A stretch of DNA of 64,000 nucleotides from assembly GCA_002364755.1 (NCBI GenBank), contig DEZI01000005.1, positions 346,723-410,722 on the forward strand, written 5' to 3'. Positions 1 through 8,361 of the stretch are shown here, piece by piece; within the stretch, counting starts at the first letter, position 1, and every line of letters starts with the position of its first letter. The stretch is from Stenotrophomonas maltophilia. Its GTDB lineage: Bacteria > Pseudomonadota > Gammaproteobacteria > Xanthomonadales > Xanthomonadaceae. Made by a program: the position numbers and the translations under genes. Below the pieces are notes generated by a model. That model made no database searches and had not been told where the DNA came from. It was given only the letters and a program-made list of their open reading frames with translations.

Positions 1-26
1 CAGGGGATGCGGCCTTCGTGTTCTGA
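1..26 (+). CDS. C-terminal end of a gene upstream of virB2, probably virB1 (partial)
   Basis: Reading the third frame from base 3 gives seven codons ending in GDAAFVF followed by a TGA at 24-26. In Xanthomonadaceae X-T4SS operons virB1, a periplasmic lytic transglycosylase, lies directly before virB2, so this is most likely its tail. Only the last residues are inside the window, so the call rests on position and not on any domain. Confidence 0.35.
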
Positions 27-39
27 CGAAGTCGTGGTG

Positions 40-61
40 CGACCGGTCCCCCGGCCGGTCG
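40..61 (+). promoter_or_regulatory. hairpin between virB1 and virB2
   Basis: A 7-bp perfect inverted repeat (CGACCGG at 40-46, CCGGTCG at 55-61) with an 8-base loop lies just before the pilin gene. No T run follows, so it is not a factor-independent terminator. It may stabilise the virB2 mRNA end or mark a processing point, which would suit a subunit needed in excess. That role is inference. Confidence 0.3.
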
Positions 62-98
62 TTTCAGTGTGTTAGTCCATCAACAAGGAAATCCATCC

Positions 99-521
99 AT
101 GAAGCAGTTCAATCTCGACGTCGTACAGGCCCAGCGCACGCTGAAGACCATGCTGATGGCCGTTGCATTTGCTGGTGCCGTACTCGCACCTGAGGCGTTC
201 GCCAACAACGCCAACTACGGCGGCACCGATGGCAAGGTCTGCGGGTTCTTCGGCAGCGTAAACGGCCTACTCAACATGGCTTCGATCGCCGTCGTCACCA
301 TCGCCGTGATCTTCGCCGGCTACCAGATTGCCTTCGCGCACAAGCGCATCGGCGATGTCGCACCGATCCTGATTGGTGGCGTGCTGATCGGCGCTGCTGG
401 TCAGATTGCCAAGATGCTGCTGGGTGATGAGTTCGGCGAGTGCACTGCCACCAGCGGCGGCGGCAACGGCGGCATGGCGCTGATGGTCATCAAGAACGTC
501 GCTCAGTACTACGGTGCATAA
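99..521 (+). CDS. virB2: VirB2, major pilin subunit of the X-T4SS
   Basis: Pilin-like subunit of the VirB/VirD4 type IV secretion system. A signal peptide runs to about residue 35 and ends in APEAFA. Two hydrophobic segments follow (about residues 66-90 and 98-118), joined by a short polar loop containing HKRIGD, the usual VirB2 hairpin. The ATG at 99 is preferred over the upstream GTG at 69 because AAGGAA lies nine bases before it and the signal peptide then starts cleanly. The gene overlaps virB3 by 8 bases, so translation is probably coupled. X-T4SS pilins are assembled for contact-dependent killing of other bacteria and not for DNA transfer. Confidence 0.85.
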   Translation: MKQFNLDVVQAQRTLKTMLMAVAFAGAVLAPEAFANNANYGGTDGKVCGFFGSVNGLLNMASIAVVTIAVIFAGYQIAFAHKRIGDVAPILIGGVLIGAAGQIAKMLLGDEFGECTATSGGGNGGMALMVIKNVAQYYGA

Positions 522-822
522 GAACGTCGTTTTTCGTGGCTGCACCCGCCCTGCGATGTTCCTGGGCGTGCCCTACCTGCCGTTCTTCATGGTGGCCGGT
601 GGGTTGCTGCTGCTCAGCATGTACACGAACTTCTGGTTCCTGCTGACCATTCCGGTCGCCGTTTTCATCATGCGGCAGATGGCCAAGCGTGACGAGATGA
701 TCTTCCGGCTGCTGGGATTGCGCCTGATGGTCAAGCTCCGGGTTCGAAACGCGCGTGAGCACGATGGCATGTGGGTGTTCAGCCCGAATCACTACCGCGA
801 CAAGCCGGCCCGCATGGATTGA
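514..822 (+). CDS. virB3: VirB3, inner-membrane component of the X-T4SS
   Basis: Small inner-membrane protein of 102 residues that in type IV systems sits beside the VirB4 ATPase. The start is the GTG at 514, inside the end of virB2. It opens with the family pattern VVFRGCTRPAMFLGVPYLPF and has two adjacent transmembrane segments at about residues 20-55, then a soluble tail with the typical RxxNxREHDGMWVFSPNHY ending. Order and overlap fit virB2-virB3-virB4. Confidence 0.9.
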   Translation: MHKNVVFRGCTRPAMFLGVPYLPFFMVAGGLLLLSMYTNFWFLLTIPVAVFIMRQMAKRDEMIFRLLGLRLMVKLRVRNAREHDGMWVFSPNHYRDKPARMD

Positions 823-834
823 GGGTCGGTCGGG

Positions 835-861
835 GCCGGCGGGCGTCCAGCGCCCGTCGGC
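835..861 (+). promoter_or_regulatory. strong hairpin between virB3 and virB4
   Basis: Arms GCCGGCGGGCG (835-845) and GCGCCCGTCGGC (850-861) pair with one G-U across a TCCA loop. No poly-T follows. It sits in the only sizeable gap of the virB2-virB4 run and could protect the pilin mRNA or lower readthrough into virB4. The structure is visible and the role is inferred. Confidence 0.4.
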
Positions 862-906
862 TTCTGACGAAAAATTCCTTCGCAGTACCTCTTTGGAAGC
901 AGTCGT

Positions 907-3351
907 ATGTTCAGCCCAGACACCTCCATCAGCGAATTCATTCCCCTGTCGTCGCATGTAGCCCCGAACGTGGTGAAGACCACGGGCGGCGATTACCTGT
1001 TGACGTGGCATCTGGAAGGGCTGCCGTTTGTTGGTCGCGAGGAGTGGGAACTGGAGCACCGGCACAATACGTTCAACCGGCTGCTTCAGACCCTGCGCGC
1101 GCCGGATTTCGTCAATGTCGCCTTCTGGGTTCACGACATCCGTCGTCGCCGCACGCTGAAGGGAAAGAGCACGTTCAAGCAGCGCTTCAACCAGGACGTG
1201 TCCGACCAGTACATGGGCATGCTGTCTTCGCAGCGCATCATGCAGAACGAGCTGTACCTGACGATGATCTATCGTCCGGTCGTGGCCGGTAAGCGCTTCG
1301 TCGAGAAGTCGGCCAATGTCGACAAGCTGCGTGCCGAGCAGGAACAGGCCGTAGAAAAGCTGCTGGAGCTGGCCGGCAACGTCGAAGCTGTCATTCGCGA
1401 TTACGCGCCGTATCGCATGGGCATGTACGAAGCCAAAAACGGCGTGGTCTTCTCCGAAACGCTGGAGCTGTTCGGCTACCTGATCAACCGCATCGATGAG
1501 CCGGTTCCGGTGCTGTCCGCCCCGGTGAAGGATTATCTCCCGGTCAGCCGGCATATGTTCTCGGCGAAGACCGGTGACTTTGTCATCAATACCCCCAATG
1601 GCGCCAACCACTTTGGCGCCATCCTGAACATCAAGGAGTATGCCGAGGGTACGTACCCGGGCATCCTCAATGGGCTGAAGTACCTGGACTACGAGTACGT
1701 CATCACCCACTCCTTCAGCCCGATGGGGCGCCAGGACGCACTGAAGGTGCTGGACCGCACCAAGGGCATGATGATCTCCTCGGGCGACAAGGCCGTCAGC
1801 CAGATCGTCGAACTCGACCAGGCCATGGACCAGCTGTCCTCAGGCAACTTCGTGCTGGGCGAGTACCACTTCATCATGACCGTGTATGGCGACAGCCAGG
1901 CCAAGCTGTCGCAGAACGTCGCCACTACGCGCGCCGAACTGTCCAATGCCGGTTTCGTGTCCACCAAGGAAGACCTGGCCGTCACGTCCTCCTTCTATTC
2001 GCAGCTGCCGGGCAACTGGCGCTACCGCACGCGTCTGGCCAATGTCAGCTCGCTGAACTTCCTCGGCCTGTCGCCGCTGCACAACTTCGCCACCGGCAAG
2101 CAGCACAACAACCCGTGGGGCGACTGCGTGACGACGCTGCAGACCACCAACGGGCAGCCGTATTACTTCAACTTCCACGCTACCCACCCGTCGGAGAATT
2201 CGCTGGGTGAGAAGGCCATCGCCAACACCATGGTGATCGGTAAGTCGGGTACGGGTAAGACCGCGCTGATCAACTTCCTGCTCAGCCAGGTGCAGAAGTA
2301 CGAGCCGTCGCCGACCATCTTCTTCTTCGACAAGGACCGCGGCGCGGAGATCTTCGTGCGCGCCTGCGGCGGCAACTACCTGGCCCTGGAGAACGGTGCG
2401 CCGACCGGCTTCAACCCGTTCCAGTGCGAGAGCAACGAAGGCAACGTGCAGTTCCTGGCCGATCTCATCAAGGTTCTGGCCGGCAAGCGTGAGTACAGCG
2501 CCCGCGAGGAAGAGGACATCTACCGCGCGGTCGAGAGCATGCTCGACACGCCGATGCACCTGCGCAGCATGACCAACTTCCAGAAGAGCCTGCCCAACAT
2601 GGGCGACGATGGCCTGTACGCGCGCATGCGCCGCTGGACGTCAGGCAATTCCCTGGGCTGGGTGTTCGACAACCCCGTCGATACGGTGGACCTGAGCAAG
2701 GCCAACATCATCGGTTTTGACTACACCGACATCATCGACAATCCCGAAGTGCGCGTGCCGGTCATCAATTACCTGCTGCACCGCTTGGAATCGCTGATCG
2801 ACGGTCGTCCGCTGATCTACGTGATGGACGAATTCTGGAAAATCCTGGATGGCGAAGGTGGCCTGAAGGAGTTCGCCAAGAACAAGCAGAAGACCATCCG
2901 TAAGCAGAACGGCCTGGGCATCTTCGCCACGCAGAGCCCGGAAGACGCACTGAAGAGCGACATCTCCGCGGCGCTGATCGAGCAGACGGCCACGCTGATC
3001 CTGCTGCCGAACCCGAATGCCAGCAAGAGCGACTACATGGACGGCCTGAAGTTGACCGAGGCCGAGTTCCGGGTGGTCACTGCACTGGACGAGCGCTCGC
3101 GCTGCTTCCTGGTCAAACAGGGGCACGCCTCCAGCGTGTGCCAGCTCAACCTGCGCGGCATGGACGACATCCTGTCGGTGATCTCCGCGTCCACCGACAA
3201 CATCGATGTGATGCACCGCGTGCTGCAGACCGCAGCCATTCGTGCGCGCGTGAAAGTGGATGAGCTGACGCCGGAGCAGTGGCTGGAAGAGTTCTATAGT
3301 AATCGTAAGGGCTCTGGAAAGCCCGCATCCAATAATGAGGTTGCAGCATGA
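907..3351 (+). CDS. virB4: VirB4, ATPase of the X-T4SS
   Basis: Hexameric cytoplasmic ATPase that powers pilus assembly and substrate passage at the inner membrane. It is 814 residues long, normal for VirB4/CagE. The N-terminal CagE/TrbE-type domain is followed by a P-loop domain with Walker A GKSGTGKT at 445-452 and Walker B LIYVMDEFW with Asp641-Glu642. The later motif GLGIFATQSPEDA is also typical. The stop codon overlaps a possible ATG of the next gene (ATGA), showing close operon packing. Confidence 0.95.
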   Translation: MFSPDTSISEFIPLSSHVAPNVVKTTGGDYLLTWHLEGLPFVGREEWELEHRHNTFNRLLQTLRAPDFVNVAFWVHDIRRRRTLKGKSTFKQRFNQDVSDQYMGMLSSQRIMQNELYLTMIYRPVVAGKRFVEKSANVDKLRAEQEQAVEKLLELAGNVEAVIRDYAPYRMGMYEAKNGVVFSETLELFGYLINRIDEPVPVLSAPVKDYLPVSRHMFSAKTGDFVINTPNGANHFGAILNIKEYAEGTYPGILNGLKYLDYEYVITHSFSPMGRQDALKVLDRTKGMMISSGDKAVSQIVELDQAMDQLSSGNFVLGEYHFIMTVYGDSQAKLSQNVATTRAELSNAGFVSTKEDLAVTSSFYSQLPGNWRYRTRLANVSSLNFLGLSPLHNFATGKQHNNPWGDCVTTLQTTNGQPYYFNFHATHPSENSLGEKAIANTMVIGKSGTGKTALINFLLSQVQKYEPSPTIFFFDKDRGAEIFVRACGGNYLALENGAPTGFNPFQCESNEGNVQFLADLIKVLAGKREYSAREEEDIYRAVESMLDTPMHLRSMTNFQKSLPNMGDDGLYARMRRWTSGNSLGWVFDNPVDTVDLSKANIIGFDYTDIIDNPEVRVPVINYLLHRLESLIDGRPLIYVMDEFWKILDGEGGLKEFAKNKQKTIRKQNGLGIFATQSPEDALKSDISAALIEQTATLILLPNPNASKSDYMDGLKLTEAEFRVVTALDERSRCFLVKQGHASSVCQLNLRGMDDILSVISASTDNIDVMHRVLQTAAIRARVKVDELTPEQWLEEFYSNRKGSGKPASNNEVAA

Positions 3352-3404
3352 CGGTCGCGATAGACAGGAACGCAGCAAGCCCCTTGCCTACGATGGAGAA
3401 CAAC

Positions 3405-4199
3405 ATGGAAACCCGACCCCGCGCCACCCGGAACAGGACCCTCGCCACGCGCGTCCGCGCCTCGCTGGTTTGCTTTTCATTTGCTGCCATGATGAGTTGC
3501 CCGGTCAGTGGCTACACTATCCCGGTTGTGGAAGTTGGACTTAATACGTGGAACAGCACACTGACTGAGATCAATACGTTGGCCTCCCAGGGCGAGGCAT
3601 TGGCTGAGTATGGCGAGCAGTATGATCGCTTCGTCAAGACCGCCGCGAACTGGCAGCAGAAGCTAGCCAAGTTCAATCAGATCATTGCGTCTCCGCTGAT
3701 GCCCAAAGGAGTGACGCTGAAGCCAGTGCCGATCGAGTGGAATGTCGCCGAGCGCTGCGGTGCGGGCAGCATCATGAGCCTTAGCGGCATCCTCACCGCG
3801 CTGGACATGAGCCCGGGTGGTGACATCATGGCCCAGCAGCGCAATATCTGCGCAGCGATCCAAGTGCTTGAGAATCAGAAGTACAACGAGACTGTCGAGG
3901 TCGTGCAGAAAACCATGCCCGACATGCGCAAGGTGCTGGACAGGATCAAAGACATTCGTGATCTCTGGAAGGGTGAAGGCTCAATGGCGGAGACCTCTGC
4001 CAACGCGGTGGTGTCAGACGCGTACATGCAGGCCGAGTTCACCACTTGGGAGAAGCAGACCCAAGGCTATGACAAGCAGATCCAGGCACTCACCAAGATG
4101 CAGCAGATACTGGCGCAGCGAGCATTGAAAGGGACGGGTCAATCGCCGTTGGGAACCGTGGTAAAGGCCGCCGCACTCAAGGCAGCGCTCTCGAACTAA
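3405..4199 (+). CDS. virB5: VirB5-like periplasmic/pilus-tip protein of the X-T4SS
   Basis: The position between virB4 and virB6 is that of VirB5, a minor pilus component. The product has an Arg-rich n-region, a hydrophobic core (LVCFSFAAMMS) and cleavage near VSG, then a mostly helical mature part rich in Gln, Lys and Glu, as in VirB5 proteins. The start at 3405 is preferred because GGAG lies eight bases upstream and the signal peptide is complete. Upstream ATGs at 3348 (overlapping the virB4 stop) and 3393 are alternatives. VirB5 proteins diverge strongly, so the name rests on context plus this pattern. Confidence 0.65.
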   Translation: METRPRATRNRTLATRVRASLVCFSFAAMMSCPVSGYTIPVVEVGLNTWNSTLTEINTLASQGEALAEYGEQYDRFVKTAANWQQKLAKFNQIIASPLMPKGVTLKPVPIEWNVAERCGAGSIMSLSGILTALDMSPGGDIMAQQRNICAAIQVLENQKYNETVEVVQKTMPDMRKVLDRIKDIRDLWKGEGSMAETSANAVVSDAYMQAEFTTWEKQTQGYDKQIQALTKMQQILAQRALKGTGQSPLGTVVKAAALKAALSN

Positions 4200-4245
4200 T
4201 TTGGCGCTCCTCTGGTCGAGTTGCAATTAAATTTCAGGTGAAGTT

Positions 4246-5412
4246 ATGGATCTTGGGCTGATGGACAGCATGTTTGGGCAAGGACCGCTGCACATGCTGC
4301 AGAATCTGCATGCAGCGTCCTCGATTGGCGACTTTGTGTTTTTCAGGCTGATTCTCGATTACCTGCATAAGGAAATCGCAGAGTATGGCGTGAAGCTTCT
4401 CGGCCGGATGATGGCCTGGGTGGGCGGTATCGCGCTTACGCTCATGACCCTATGGGTGCTTATCCAAGGCTTCCGGATTGTCACAGGCCGCAGTCGTGAT
4501 TCGATGATGGTACTCGTTTCCAACATGGCCAAGGCCGCGCTGATCGTTTCGGTCGCCACCACCATGGGCATGTTTGGACAGGAACTGCACGGGTTCCTGA
4601 TAAATGACGTCAAGAACGAGATCAGCTACGTTGTCACCGGTAAGAAGGATTCGCCTGAAGACCTGATTGATGAGAACCTTGGTTACATGCAGTTGGCTTT
4701 GTCGAGCGTGGATGCGCTGGACGTGATGAGCGACGTGACGCTGGATAACGCGAAGACGCGCGCCATGTGGTTCATCGGCATGGGCACGGGTGGCCCTGCG
4801 GTAACCGCCGGTTCGATGTTGCTGCTGTACGAAGTCGCGCTTGCCCTGTTTATCGGACTGGGACCACTCTTCATCCTTTGTCTGCTGTTCGACCAGACCA
4901 AGCAGCTTTTCCAAAAGTGGCTGTTGTATGGCATAGGCACCATGTTCTCGATGGCGGTACTGGCGGCTATGACCAGCATTGCAATGAAGATGGTTTCGAA
5001 GGTCGCTTTCGCATTCTGGGGCAGCGCATTGGCCGGATCGTTGATGGGTGACAACTTTACGGAAGGTATGTCGAGCATGGCCCTTCAGCAGGGGGGGATG
5101 GGTCTGATTCTCACGACATTGATTCTGACTGCGCCCCCAATGGCGGCGATGTTCTTCCAAGGAACTCTGGGCAGCTTCATGGCATATTCGCAGATAGGCG
5201 GCAGCGCGGTTCCTGCTTCGCCTGGCCCGAACGGCCAGCCTCCGGGTTCCATGGGTGGTGGAGGCGGGCAATATAGACCTAATGCTCCAGAGAACAGTGT
5301 GCATGGCACGACTGATCCATTCCGAGCGACTACCCCGCGGCTTCATACTGGTAACGAGAGCTCGCAGGGGCAGTTGGGAACGCGAGGCAACGCCAATGCT
5401 AGTACCGCATGA
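4246..5412 (+). CDS. virB6: VirB6, polytopic inner-membrane channel component of the X-T4SS
   Basis: TrbL/VirB6-type protein of 388 residues with several hydrophobic segments (about residues 48-75, 82-105, 175-220, 225-250 and 285-305). It is thought to line the substrate route across the inner membrane. The segment GMGTGGPAV before the central helices is VirB6-like. The tail beyond residue 325 is low complexity, with GGGG and Pro/Asn-rich stretches, as is common in this family. The start has an AGGTGAAG site upstream. It is the last recognisable virB gene here. Confidence 0.9.
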   Translation: MDLGLMDSMFGQGPLHMLQNLHAASSIGDFVFFRLILDYLHKEIAEYGVKLLGRMMAWVGGIALTLMTLWVLIQGFRIVTGRSRDSMMVLVSNMAKAALIVSVATTMGMFGQELHGFLINDVKNEISYVVTGKKDSPEDLIDENLGYMQLALSSVDALDVMSDVTLDNAKTRAMWFIGMGTGGPAVTAGSMLLLYEVALALFIGLGPLFILCLLFDQTKQLFQKWLLYGIGTMFSMAVLAAMTSIAMKMVSKVAFAFWGSALAGSLMGDNFTEGMSSMALQQGGMGLILTTLILTAPPMAAMFFQGTLGSFMAYSQIGGSAVPASPGPNGQPPGSMGGGGGQYRPNAPENSVHGTTDPFRATTPRLHTGNESSQGQLGTRGNANASTA

Positions 5413-5449
5413 TCATGTTCTGCTGAGATGAATTGGAGGAGGTATTGTC

Positions 5450-5998
5450 ATGAAGCGGGTTGCTGCTTGGATTGCGTGGATTTTGCTCGTACCGCTCGGC
5501 GTTTCCAGTGGTCGTGCTCTCGCAGAGGGGGGCAGTTGTCCGCCCGGTTACTACCCCATCGGCGGGCAAGGTGTACAGGGTTGCGCACCTATACCGACTA
5601 GCGGCGGGAGTGCAGGATCTGGCTCCCAGGAAATCCAGCTGAGCACGCCAACCGGCCGGTGGGTGAAGACTTGGGGAGCTATCGCCACTTCGATGTCCTC
5701 CGACGATGCCGGCGTTTCTGATGGAAAGCGCACGAAGGCGGAAGCTGAAAAATTGGCGGTCGAGCGCTGTGGTTCGACTGGCGCCAAAGACTGTGTAGTC
5801 AGCAAGACCTACCATAATCAATGCGTATCTTGGCTGGTGCCGAAAGATCGCAATCCAAATGGGCAAGGTGCGATCGGTACTGGTGGAACTCCCGAGTTCG
5901 CTAGGATGTATGCGCAAAGCGTTTGCAAAAATAGTGTGCCGGGTCCCTGTGATGAGGTTTATGCTAATTGCACCAAGCCGATATTTGAGGAGTTCTGA
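5450..5998 (+). CDS. secreted DUF4189 protein, copy 1, next to the X-T4SS genes
   Basis: A 182-residue protein with a clear signal peptide (cleavage near RALAEGG) and a DUF4189-type domain of unknown function. The mature part starts with a Cys-Pro-Pro-Gly-Tyr segment and then has a Ser/Gly-rich linker. Several paired cysteines follow (VERCGSTGAKDC, NQCVSW, VCKN, PCDEVYANC) and would suit disulfides in the periplasm or outside. The start has a strong GGAGGAGG site. It follows virB6 by 37 bases and is probably in the same transcript. A related copy lies at 7310 and a decayed one at 7899. Similar genes sit beside the Xanthomonas X-T4SS, so a link to killing is likely but its job is unknown. Confidence 0.8.
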   Translation: MKRVAAWIAWILLVPLGVSSGRALAEGGSCPPGYYPIGGQGVQGCAPIPTSGGSAGSGSQEIQLSTPTGRWVKTWGAIATSMSSDDAGVSDGKRTKAEAEKLAVERCGSTGAKDCVVSKTYHNQCVSWLVPKDRNPNGQGAIGTGGTPEFARMYAQSVCKNSVPGPCDEVYANCTKPIFEEF

Positions 5999-6006
5999 GC
6001 CAGAGA

Positions 6007-6033
6007 TGTGAATCGTCCAGGCTTTTGTAGACA
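6007..6033 (+). repeat. left inverted repeat of the IS3-family element
   Basis: It begins TGTGAATCG and ends GTAGACA. It pairs with 7218-7244 at 22 of 27 positions, with mismatches at repeat positions 10, 14, 16, 19 and 20. It is the end nearest the orfB stop. Confidence 0.8.
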
Positions 6034-6037
6034 GTCG

Positions 6038-6889
6038 TCAGCCGTTTAGTGCGTACTGCTTCTCGAACCCTACCGGGGACAGCCCGTCGTTGGAACTGTG
6101 CCGCCGTTTTGGGTTGTAAAACATCTCGATGTACTGGAAGACGTCGGCGCGGGCCTCGTCGTGATTGCTGTAGATCCTCCGCTTGATCCGCTCCCGCTTC
6201 AGCAGCTGGAAGAAGCTCTCCATCGCCGCGTTGTCATGGCAATTGCCTCGTCGACTCATGCTGCACACGATGTCGTGTTCGCGCAGGAAGCTCTGCCAGT
6301 CTTCGCTGGTGAACTGGGTTCCCTGGTCGGAGTGAAGCAGAAGCCCGGGGCTTGGTTTGCGCCGCCACACTGCAGCCAATAGCGCCTGCAAAACCAGGTC
6401 CGTATGTTGAGTTGGCCGGGTTGCCCATCCAACGACTTGGCGCGAAAACAGATCAAGCACTACCGCCAAGTACAGGAAGCCGTCATACGTGCGGATGTAG
6501 GTGATGTCCGTGACCCACGCGCGATTGGGTTCGCTGACCTTGAACCCGCGAGCCAGAACGTTCTTGGCGACTGATCCAACAGGGCCGCTCAAAGGGCGTG
6601 GTCGCCGACCGTAGCCGACCATTGCCCGCAGCCCCTCGCTCTTCATCAAGCGTGCCACGCGATGACGACTACACGTCTCGCCAAGCTCGCGCAGATCTGT
6701 GGTCACTTTGCGGTGGCCATACACGGAGCCGCTTTCCAGCCAGCTGTGCTTGATCAGGCCAAGCAATCGCCGATCGTCCTTGTCGCGAGCGCTTGCCGGC
6801 TCTTTTAGCCAGGCGTAGTAGCCACTGCGATGGACGCCAAGTACTCGACACATCGCCGCGAGACCGAACTCATCTGCGTGTTGCTTCAT
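6038..6889 (-). CDS. IS3-family transposase OrfB (DDE integrase domain)
   Basis: Catalytic part of the transposase, 283 residues. An HTH_21-like segment is followed by an rve-type integrase core: first Asp in WVTDITY, second in LHSDQGTQF, and the Glu in CHDNAAMESFF, completing the DDE triad. It ends with the usual YNPKRRHSSNDGLSPV stretch. It is probably made mainly as an OrfAB fusion by frameshifting on the A7 run at 6934-6940. No stop interrupts the frame, so the element looks functional. Confidence 0.93.
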   Translation of the reverse strand: MKQHADEFGLAAMCRVLGVHRSGYYAWLKEPASARDKDDRRLLGLIKHSWLESGSVYGHRKVTTDLRELGETCSRHRVARLMKSEGLRAMVGYGRRPRPLSGPVGSVAKNVLARGFKVSEPNRAWVTDITYIRTYDGFLYLAVVLDLFSRQVVGWATRPTQHTDLVLQALLAAVWRRKPSPGLLLHSDQGTQFTSEDWQSFLREHDIVCSMSRRGNCHDNAAMESFFQLLKRERIKRRIYSNHDEARADVFQYIEMFYNPKRRHSSNDGLSPVGFEKQYALNG

Positions 6890-6906
6890 GAAGGCGTACT
6901 TTGCTC

Positions 6907-7179
6907 TTATCCCTTTGCAAAGTACGCGGCGGCTTTTTTTAGGATGTCTCGCTCTTCAGTGACCCGGCGTAGCTCAGCCTTGAGGCGGCGTACTTCCGCG
7001 TTCTGGTCCTGCTCAACACGCCGTCCAACATCGCCTTTGCCTTGTTGCCGCTTCCAGCTGTAAAGGCGGTGGATCGACACGCCCAGTCGCTCTGCAACCT
7101 CCGCTACCGGACGGCCGTACTCAACGATCTGTCGGACCGCCTCGATCTTGAACTCATCGGTGTACCGCTTCGTGCTCAT
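6907..7179 (-). CDS. IS3-family transposase OrfA (helix-turn-helix)
   Basis: Ninety residues, starting MSTKRYTDEFK, with a transposase_8-type helix-turn-helix (VAEVAERLGVSIHRLYSWK) and a leucine-zipper-like coiled coil ending in ERDILKKAAAYFAKG. It binds the ends of the element. The ATG at 7179 has GGAGG five bases upstream. The GTG at 7185 is a weaker alternative. The ILKK codons lie on the A7 slip run that allows -1 frameshifting into orfB. Confidence 0.92.
   Translation of the reverse strand: MSTKRYTDEFKIEAVRQIVEYGRPVAEVAERLGVSIHRLYSWKRQQGKGDVGRRVEQDQNAEVRRLKAELRRVTEERDILKKAAAYFAKG
6934..6940 (-). promoter_or_regulatory. A7 slippery run for programmed -1 frameshifting
   Basis: On the coding strand seven A residues followed by G occur near the end of orfA, at the place where IS3-family elements shift -1 to make the OrfAB transposase. 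The site is seen directly. Its use is inferred from the family. Confidence 0.7.
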
Positions 7180-7217
7180 AATCACCTCCGCCTAAGCCAT
7201 AGTTTATGGCTGCGAGG

Positions 7218-7244
7218 TGTCTACGGAACCTTGGGCGATTCACA
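7218..7244 (-). repeat. right inverted repeat of the IS3-family element
   Basis: Reverse complement partner of 6007-6033. On the minus strand it reads TGTGAATCG at the outer end and GTAGACA inward. It lies upstream of orfA, where the element's own promoter would be. Confidence 0.8.
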
Positions 7245-7309
7245 CCGCTTGATTGAGTCTTACTGACTTGATTGTGTTTTACTGAAATGATCGGATCGAG
7301 GTGAATGTC

Positions 7310-7855
7310 ATGAAGCGAGTCTTGGTCTGGATGACTTGGCTACTGCTGGTTTCGCTTGGCTTGTCCGGCTCGGCTTTCGCGGAGGGCGGCAGCTGTCCGC
7401 CTGGTTACTACCCCATCGGCGGACAGGGCGCGCAAGGCTGCGCACCGATACCAAGCGGCGGCGGCTCTGGGAGCTCTGGTTCGCAGGAAATACGGCTCAG
7501 CACCCCAACCGGGCGTTGGATAAAGACCTGGGGGGCCATTGCTGAGGCTACGGCGACAAGTGACGCTGGTGTCTCTGACGGCAAGCGGACGAAAGAGGAA
7601 GCTGAGCGGGAAGCGGTGGCACGTTGTCAGTCTACCGGCGCGAAGGACTGTGTCGCCCATTTCACATACTACAATCAATGTGTTTCCTGGCTCATTCCAA
7701 AGGGGCGCAGCGGAGCAGGGCAGGCGGCTATCGCATCAGCTGGAACTCTTCACCTCGCGCGTTTGTCCGCGCAGACAAAGTGCAAAAATGACGTTGCCGG
7801 CATCTGTGAAGAGGTGTATGCCAACTGTACCAAGCCCATCTTCGAGGAATTCTGA
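7310..7855 (+). CDS. secreted DUF4189 protein, copy 2
   Basis: Close paralogue of the gene at 5450, with 181 residues from the ATG at 7310, which aligns with the start of copy 1. A GTG at 7301 would add three residues. The signal peptide ends near SAFAEGG. The Cys pattern is the same as in copy 1 and so is the ending NCTKPIFEEF. Differences cluster in the region just after the conserved GRWIKTWGAI. The IS element now separates it from the virB promoter, so it may depend on a local or IS-borne promoter. Function unknown. Confidence 0.8.
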   Translation: MKRVLVWMTWLLLVSLGLSGSAFAEGGSCPPGYYPIGGQGAQGCAPIPSGGGSGSSGSQEIRLSTPTGRWIKTWGAIAEATATSDAGVSDGKRTKEEAEREAVARCQSTGAKDCVAHFTYYNQCVSWLIPKGRSGAGQAAIASAGTLHLARLSAQTKCKNDVAGICEEVYANCTKPIFEEF

Positions 7856-7898
7856 GCCGGAGGTCGCGCGGCCTGCCCCTGACTTAGGGGTGGCGTGT

Positions 7899-8361
7899 AT
7901 GCGGTCCGGCGGTAACCTCGCGCGCCGAGGGTGGAAGCTGCCTGCCTGGCTGCTACCGTGTTGGTCGCCCAAAAGCACTGGGCTGCGCGCCCGTTCCGGT
8001 CAGGCGTCTCGTAATACGTCGTCCCAGGAAATCTAGCTGAGCACGCCAACAGGACGGTGGTTAAGGCCAGGGGAGCCATCGGCACGTCGATTCCCTGATG
8101 GAGGAAACTGAAACGTTCGCAGTGGAGCGCTGTGCCTCGACCGGCGCCAAAGATTGTGTAGTGGGCAGGACCTGCTTCATTCAATGCGTTTCGCGGCTTG
8201 TGCGGAAGGATCGCAATCCAAGCGGGCAAGGCGCGATTGGGACCGGTGCAACTCCTGAGTACGCCAGCATGTTCGCGCAAAGCGTGTAAAAAAGTGATGT
8301 GCCGGGCCGCTGTGATGAGGCCTATGCCAACTGCACCTAGCCCAGCTTCAAGGAAGTCCGA
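7899..8361 (+). pseudogene. decayed third DUF4189 copy
   Basis: Base-level similarity to the two intact copies runs from the signal-peptide region (a segment like AEGGSCPPGYYP) to a degraded FEEF ending. The frame is broken by an in-frame TAG soon after SSQEI (near 8034), a frameshift with a small deletion around 8070-8100, a TAA at 8287-8289 and a TAG at 8338-8340. An open stretch at 8098-8289 keeps the Cys-rich middle (ERCASTGAKDC). It can no longer make the full protein. Confidence 0.85.

Larger units (their letters stand above)
6007..7244. mobile_element. complete IS3-family insertion sequence
   Basis: A 1,238-bp unit with orfA and orfB on the minus strand, bounded by 27-bp imperfect inverted repeats (6007-6033 and 7218-7244) that match at 22 of 27 positions. 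The outermost bases are TGTGAATCG and the inner conserved block is GTAGACA. The functional ends may be two bases further in (6009 and 7242). No 3-4 bp target duplication is visible under either choice. It has landed between two DUF4189 genes and separates copy 2 from the T4SS operon. Confidence 0.9.

Noticed and set aside
8098..8289. A short intact gene of 63 codons
   Set aside because: It is the surviving middle of the decayed third DUF4189 copy, lacking signal peptide and both ends.
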